A stretch of 64,000 nucleotides of DNA, from the NCBI RefSeq assembly GCF_008329585.1, contig NZ_NPKP01000015.1:52417-116416 (forward strand), in the 5' to 3' direction. The notes beneath the pieces are model-generated. The model saw only the letters and a list, made by a program, of their open reading frames with translations, made no database searches and was not told the DNA's origin. How positions within the stretch are numbered: position 1 is the stretch's first letter; each line of letters starts with the position of its first letter. Below are positions 60,479-64,000 of this stretch, piece by piece. Made by a program: the position numbers and the translations under genes. The stretch is from Mycolicibacterium sp. P9-22. GTDB lineage: Bacteria > Actinomycetota > Actinomycetes > Mycobacteriales > Mycobacteriaceae.

Positions 60479-60970
60479 ATGCCAGCAAGTCGCCGCGTGA
60501 CGCGCGCCGTCAGCTCGGTGCTCGACCTTGCGCCACGGCAGGGTGAGGTGTCGCTGCCGCGTCTGGTCGAAGCGGTCGCCGTCGACCAGGGGCGCCCGAT
60601 TCAGATAAAGATGGCCGATCTGCCGTCCGGTGTCTGTGGTCAGTGGCGCCAATACGCCGACCACGACGTCTTCCTGATCCAGAAGGGGCTGCCCGCCTGG
60701 GACCGCACCCTGGCCCACGAGCTCGGCCACCTGGTGCTCGGTCACGCAGGCACCCCGGTGGTGGAGGCCGCCCGTGAGGTCACGGAACTGGCCGGATCGG
60801 ACCTCATCGGATACATGCTCAATCAGCGGACCGGGTGCATGGGCCCCGCGGGTGAGGAGGCCGAGCAGGAGGCCGAGGACTTCGCGGCACTGCTCATCTA
60901 CCGTCTCGGGCGGCTACCCTCCGATCGCTCGTCGATCGTGCAGGTGCGGCTCGGGGAGGCGTTTGGTTGA
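60479..60970 (+). CDS. ImmA/IrrE-type metallopeptidase
   Basis: A 163-residue protein with the zinc-peptidase motif HELGHLVLGH (His80, Glu81, His84) in the middle of an IrrE N-terminal-like fold. Relatives cleave XRE-type repressors (ImmA on ImmR; IrrE/PprI on DdrO). GAGAGGGGGAAGGCA precedes ATG 60479. The TTG start of the next gene overlaps its stop, so the two proteins are made together. It is 1.2 kb from espR, an XRE-type regulator. Confidence 0.87.
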   Translation: MPASRRVTRAVSSVLDLAPRQGEVSLPRLVEAVAVDQGRPIQIKMADLPSGVCGQWRQYADHDVFLIQKGLPAWDRTLAHELGHLVLGHAGTPVVEAAREVTELAGSDLIGYMLNQRTGCMGPAGEEAEQEAEDFAALLIYRLGRLPSDRSSIVQVRLGEAFG

Positions 60971-62142
60971 TCGTCTGGGTGATCGCCGGTCTCCTCGGAT
61001 TGGCGACCGGCTTGCGAATCGGGTGGGCGCTGGTCAACAAGCAATCCCTGGTGAGCACCGCGATGATCCTCGCGCTGGGCAGTCTCGGTATCGTCGCAGC
61101 GCTCAATTGGCAGCCGCTGACCCTGTTGATCGATACCGCGCTGCGGTGGCCGAACATCGCGGTGGCGCTCAGCCAGGTGGCGCTGATCGGTTGTGCCGCA
61201 GGCAGTTGCGTGATGATCACGACGGTGGCCTCGAGCCGCAAGCCGGCCGTCATCCGCCGTATCGCCATCGGCCAGTACCTGGTGGCGGGCGCCATCGCGG
61301 TGGCCACCCTGGTGGCGTTCTTCCGGGCCGAGCAGATGCCGGAGATGGCGCCCGAGGAGTACCTGCGGCGCAATCTGGCGCCAGGCGGATCGTCGTCCTG
61401 GCTGCTGCCACTGCTCTACGTGCTGCTGGCGCTCACTCTCGTCGCGTGGGCCGGGGTGCGTCATTCCAACCGGACCCGGCGAGGCCGTGCGCTGTTCGTC
61501 TTCAGCGTGGGAATGGTGCTCATGGTGCTCGCCAGCGCCTTCTTCCTACTGCGGGCGGTGGGCAACACCGATGTCCTGGGGGTCGGTGCAGCGGCGACGC
61601 TGCTTGGCTGCGCGATGCTGGTGGTGGCCGGCGGATCGCTGCTGCCCAGCGTGGAGGACTGGTTCGGTGCGCGCCGCGAACTACGGACGATCCAGCCGCT
61701 GCTGGCCGAGCTCAACACCAGGCACCCCGACGTGGGCATCGGGGTGCGTCCCCGCGGCCCGCTGTTGTTCCGGGTCGCCGAGCAGATGTCCCTCATTTCG
61801 GACTCGCTGTACCTGGAAGCCATTGCGGCCGAGGGCGCACGGCGCCGCACGGTGGACGCCACCGCGGGCCAGCGCGATATCGAGCAGTCCCTGAACATCG
61901 CCGATATCGCGGATCTCGATTCGCCGCCGGTGCCCGCCGACGAGCAGGCCCGTGGCATCGCCGAATGGATCTTCGCGGGCCGCGATGCGGGCCGTGACGC
62001 CGCTCGCAACAGCGCAGCGCATCAGGCCTTCCCCGGCCTGAACTGGCTGCGCCAGCCGGCGACCTTCTCCGACCGGGAGTGGATACTCGCCATCGCCGAG
62101 CAGTTCCGGGAACTTGAGAGCGGCGTACGGGCGGGCAGCTGA
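60967..62142 (+). CDS. MAB_1171c-type membrane protein
   Basis: A 391-residue protein. About seven hydrophobic helices fill residues 1-235 (starting MIVWVIAGLLGLATGLRIGW). A soluble cytoplasmic domain follows (about 240-390; VEDWFGARRELRTIQPLLAEL, SLYLEAIAAEGARRRT). This matches the MAB_1171c-like family that accompanies ImmA/IrrE peptidases in actinobacteria; transport or sensing is not proved. TTG 60967 overlaps the peptidase stop (TTGA). It ends before a strong shared terminator. Confidence 0.8.
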   Translation: MIVWVIAGLLGLATGLRIGWALVNKQSLVSTAMILALGSLGIVAALNWQPLTLLIDTALRWPNIAVALSQVALIGCAAGSCVMITTVASSRKPAVIRRIAIGQYLVAGAIAVATLVAFFRAEQMPEMAPEEYLRRNLAPGGSSSWLLPLLYVLLALTLVAWAGVRHSNRTRRGRALFVFSVGMVLMVLASAFFLLRAVGNTDVLGVGAAATLLGCAMLVVAGGSLLPSVEDWFGARRELRTIQPLLAELNTRHPDVGIGVRPRGPLLFRVAEQMSLISDSLYLEAIAAEGARRRTVDATAGQRDIEQSLNIADIADLDSPPVPADEQARGIAEWIFAGRDAGRDAARNSAAHQAFPGLNWLRQPATFSDREWILAIAEQFRELESGVRAGS

Positions 62143-62150
62143 ACGCAAAA

Positions 62151-62184
62151 ACGGTGCCGTCACGCTTGCGCGCGACGGCACCGT
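62151..62184. terminator. Bidirectional hairpin terminator
   Basis: ACGGTGCCGTC (62151-62161) pairs perfectly with GACGGCACCGT (62174-62184) across a 12-nt loop. It is preceded by AAAAA on the plus strand and placed between the two convergent stops. In the espR direction the A run would read as a T tail. Confidence 0.8.
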
Positions 62185-62209
62185 CTGTGGCGGTGATCCC
62201 GGGTGGGGA

Positions 62210-62608
62210 TCAGCCGTCCAGGTTCTCCCGGCGACGCAGCTCGTCGACCTTGAGGGCCAGATCCTGCTGGGATTCGGCGGACAGGCCGACGGTGCGGGCG
62301 GCGATGCGGCGCACGCCCTCGTCGCGCATGCTGGCCAGCCAGGTCAGTTCCTTGTCCAGCTTCTCGTAGTACTCGTCGTCGGTGAAATACGCCGGCTTGA
62401 TACGGAAGAAGTTGGCCAGGGCCGCCATCGTGGTCACAGACGGGTTGGTCCGGTTGCCGGAGCGCAGCTGCGACAGGTACGGAGCGGACATCGTGACACC
62501 TTCGGCCTTGAGTGCGCCGATCACCTCAGCCGACGTGTGCGGACCGCGCCCCGGAGGGTAAACCGTATCGAAGAGGCGGTTTAGTCGGGCGGCGAACGTC
62601 TTGCTCAT
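62210..62608 (-). CDS. espR: EspR, XRE-family nucleoid-associated regulator
   Basis: A 132-residue protein the length of M. tuberculosis EspR. The N-terminal XRE HTH carries a long insertion (RLFDTVYPPGRGPHTSAEVIGALKAEGVTMSAPYLSQLRSGNR), and the C-terminal helices form the dimer face (LTWLASMRDEGVRRIAARTVG). EspR binds DNA in pairs of dimers and controls the ESX-1 accessory operon espACD in M. tuberculosis. AGGAAAG precedes ATG 62608. Convergent with the IrrE/membrane pair. Confidence 0.93.
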   Translation of the reverse strand: MSKTFAARLNRLFDTVYPPGRGPHTSAEVIGALKAEGVTMSAPYLSQLRSGNRTNPSVTTMAALANFFRIKPAYFTDDEYYEKLDKELTWLASMRDEGVRRIAARTVGLSAESQQDLALKVDELRRRENLDG

Positions 62609-63102
62609 CTAACTTTCCTCCACATGGTTCACGAGCTGTCTGCAATAGGTTCGTATTTGCTGATCATCGTAGCGAGTGTTGTCGCCACAACCAAGTGCAA
62701 ACCACTGAAAACTAACACTACCCTGCCCGGTGGGTGGCTGCAGGGTGCTGTAGCAGCACGTCAACCGCGTTCTTGTGCTGCGACGTTGCACTCTGGCGAA
62801 CCGAAAACTAACGCCGGCGCTGTTTTGCCCAGATTCATTGATCTTGACTTGTTGTCACAGTAACCCCATAGCTGATCAGTAGCCGACAGGCGTCGCACAG
62901 CAAATCTGCACTTCACCTTTGCTGTCACTGCCGGCGAAGTGTGTGACGGGTAGACATGGGCAGGTGTGACGCCCGCGACATAATTGCTGGCCGCGAGACC
63001 CACCCAACGCGGCATTGTGGCCGAACCGTGTCCCAAACGTTATGGAGGCGTTTGCTGTGCGGGCGCACGGCGATGCGTGCCGGCCCGGCGGTGGCACCAG
63101 GG
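62609..63102 (-). promoter_or_regulatory. espR upstream region with promoter and TTTGCTG sites
   Basis: 494 bp without a gene; M. tuberculosis has Rv3848 between espR and Rv3847. On the minus strand a promoter with -35 TTGGTT (62694-62689), 17 bp and -10 TACGAT (62671-62666) stands about 57 nt before espR. TTTGCTG occurs at 62656-62662, 62918-62924 and 63051-63057 on the plus strand and 62898-62904 on the minus strand; this is a form of the EspR motif TTTGC[TC][GA]. GAAAACTAAC is repeated at 62707 and 62803. The part from 62640 to 62890 is clearly lower in GC. Confidence 0.55.
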
Positions 63103-63636
63103 CTATGCGGCGAGCAGCATCGCCAGGATCGCGGTGTCCGGGTGGCTGATCGGATCGACGCCCACCCGGCTCACCATCGAGGTGATGGTGCCGTCGGCCT
63201 CGGCTTCCACCCAGGCGGCACGATGCTCCAGGCCAAGATGCGGCAGGCCCGGCAGCAACACGCAGCCCGACGCCGCGCCCGCGCATTCGGGCAGCGACGG
63301 CGTGGTCTCCGACGGAGGGTGCAGCATCAGCAGTGCCGCGGGCTGATGGTCGGCGAAAAACCCAGGCGGAACCGCGGATTCGCCGACCACCGGTCCCTCC
63401 GCGATCACCAGGCCGACGGTGCCGGGTTCCGGTTTGTCGGGGAGTTCCTCACGGACACCGAAAATCGTTGTGGTGGAGAGTAGCCCGGGCAGAGACGCCA
63501 CCCGGACCGCGACGATGAGCAGTTGGGCCCACTCCTTGGTGGAATCCGGCCAGCGGCCCGACACCACGAAACCCTTGAGGGTGCCCCGCGAATGGAAAGG
63601 GGCGATCTCCACTGCTCTACCGGCTCCGGTGTCCAT
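63103..63636 (-). CDS. Rv3847-like conserved protein
   Basis: A 177-residue protein, the same length as Rv3847. It begins MDTGAGRAVEIAPFHSRGTL and has GFVVSGRWPDSTKEWAQLLIVAVRVASLPGLLSTTT, with no signal peptide and no recognised domain. GGGAGG precedes ATG 63636, which sets the start; the longer frame is spurious. It lies downstream of sodA on the same strand, as in M. tuberculosis. Confidence 0.85.
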   Translation of the reverse strand: MDTGAGRAVEIAPFHSRGTLKGFVVSGRWPDSTKEWAQLLIVAVRVASLPGLLSTTTIFGVREELPDKPEPGTVGLVIAEGPVVGESAVPPGFFADHQPAALLMLHPPSETTPSLPECAGAASGCVLLPGLPHLGLEHRAAWVEAEADGTITSMVSRVGVDPISHPDTAILAMLLAA

Positions 63637-63771
63637 CTGGCCTCCCGACAGTGCTTGCTGGTTACCGCCTCCGACACTGCTGTGGGTCGCTGTGCACAGG
63701 ATGCGGCAGGCCGGCACTAGCACGCAAGAGGAGGCGAGTGCCAGAAACTCCGGGTGTACGGAAAGCAAAGA

Positions 63772-63797
63772 GCCCCGCGTGCCGAAGCGCGCGGGGC
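63772..63797 (-). terminator. Terminator of sodA
   Basis: GCCCCGCG (63772-63779) pairs with CGCGGGGC (63790-63797) across a 10-nt loop, 22 bp after the sodA stop. On the minus strand it is followed by CTCTTTGCTTTCC, a weak T-rich tail. Partial read-through into the Rv3847-like gene is likely. Confidence 0.72.
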
Positions 63798-63819
63798 CCA
63801 AGCTTGAGCGGACGGGGAC

Positions 63820-64000
63820 TCAGCCGAAGATGAGGCCGCCGGTGTTCGCGGTGGCCTTGGCGTAGCGGTCCTGGACGTCGGCCCAGTTGACGACGTTCCA
63901 GAAGGCTTTGACGTAGTCGGCCTTGACGTTCTTGTACTGCAGGTAGAAGGCGTGTTCCCACATGTCGACCTGCAGCAGCGGGATGATGCCCAGCGGGACG
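63820..64000 (-). CDS. sodA: Superoxide dismutase [Fe/Mn], C-terminal part
   Basis: 59 residues are visible before the window edge. They include the metal ligands Asp and His in VDMWEHAFYLQYKN and the C-terminal end NVVNWADVQDRYAKATANTG, as in mycobacterial SodA (Rv3846). It converts superoxide to oxygen and hydrogen peroxide and is exported or surface-bound in mycobacteria. The rest lies beyond position 64000. Confidence 0.93.
   Translation of the reverse strand, partial: VPLGIIPLLQVDMWEHAFYLQYKNVKADYVKAFWNVVNWADVQDRYAKATANTGGLIFG

Noticed and set aside
62761..63036. Open frame in the espR-Rv3847-like gap, a possible Rv3848 remnant
   Set aside because: The product shows no membrane helices (Rv3848 is a membrane protein), has no start signal and lies in lower-GC regulatory DNA.

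Overview
The window is high-GC actinobacterial DNA that reads as a rapidly growing Mycobacterium (Mycolicibacterium-type) chromosome. Two blocks keep the gene order of M. tuberculosis, as far as I can recognise the products. One (26.7-37.7 kb) matches Rv0135c-Rv0142: TetR, cyp138, msrA, SnoaL-like protein, epimerase, then DUF427 and a DNA glycosylase. The other (40.5-64 kb) matches Rv3859c back to Rv3846: gltB, gltD, PHP protein, ethR, ethA, rraA, hns-like gene, Rv3850-like gene, espR, Rv3847-like gene, sodA. A Dps very close to M. smegmatis Dps1, a carboxylic acid reductase and a DinB3-like polymerase fit a fast grower. I see no tRNA, rRNA, CRISPR array, insertion sequence or prophage.

Layout. 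0-7.2 kb: the end of a LacI-like regulator, a P450 translationally coupled to a small-molecule kinase, a DMT transporter and carboxylic acid reductase with a strong terminator. 7.2-17.4 kb: two small reverse-strand genes, a four-gene ABC importer operon, pyrE, a HugZ-like protein, a maltokinase-family kinase, a MarR/ABC-2 exporter operon and an enoyl-CoA hydratase. 17.4-21.7 kb: pncA and a four-gene operon with 4-nt overlaps (two polytopic membrane proteins, a 49-residue membrane protein and a cupredoxin-like lipoprotein) of unknown function. 21.8-26.7 kb: an orphan C39-like protein and an apparent envelope-glycoconjugate cluster (GT4 glycosyltransferase, methyltransferase, prenyltransferase-type barrel protein, second methyltransferase, TetR). 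26.7-37.7 kb: the Rv0135c-Rv0142-like block, interrupted between the Rv0139-like and Rv0140-like genes by a methyltransferase, a DUF222/HNH gene, a DUF4262 gene, a flavin oxidoreductase and an SRPBCC gene. 37.7-40 kb: dps, aquaporin, thioesterase. 40-64 kb: the glutamate-synthase-to-sodA block, carrying extra genes (an ECF sigma factor fused to a zinc-binding anti-sigma-like domain, dinB, MerR/TipAS, copCD, an IrrE-type peptidase with its membrane partner).

Regulation is unusually readable. The GT4 operon and its TetR gene share one promoter-operator layout (TTGCNN, 17 bp, TANNNT, then CTGGACA-N2-TGTCC). The TetR-cyp138 gap has two GGTAC-N6-GTACC operators 33 bp apart, and the ethR-ethA gap has two TCAAC-N5-GTTGA operators 20 bp apart. 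A perfect KstR box precedes the SnoaL/epimerase pair, a LexA (SOS) box lies on the dinB start, and four TTTGCTG motifs lie upstream of espR. Best candidates for undescribed biology are the 18.0-21.7 kb membrane operon, the TetR-controlled glycosyltransferase cluster with its leaderless 13-codon ORF, the sigma/anti-sigma fusion, and the IrrE peptidase/membrane pair next to espR.
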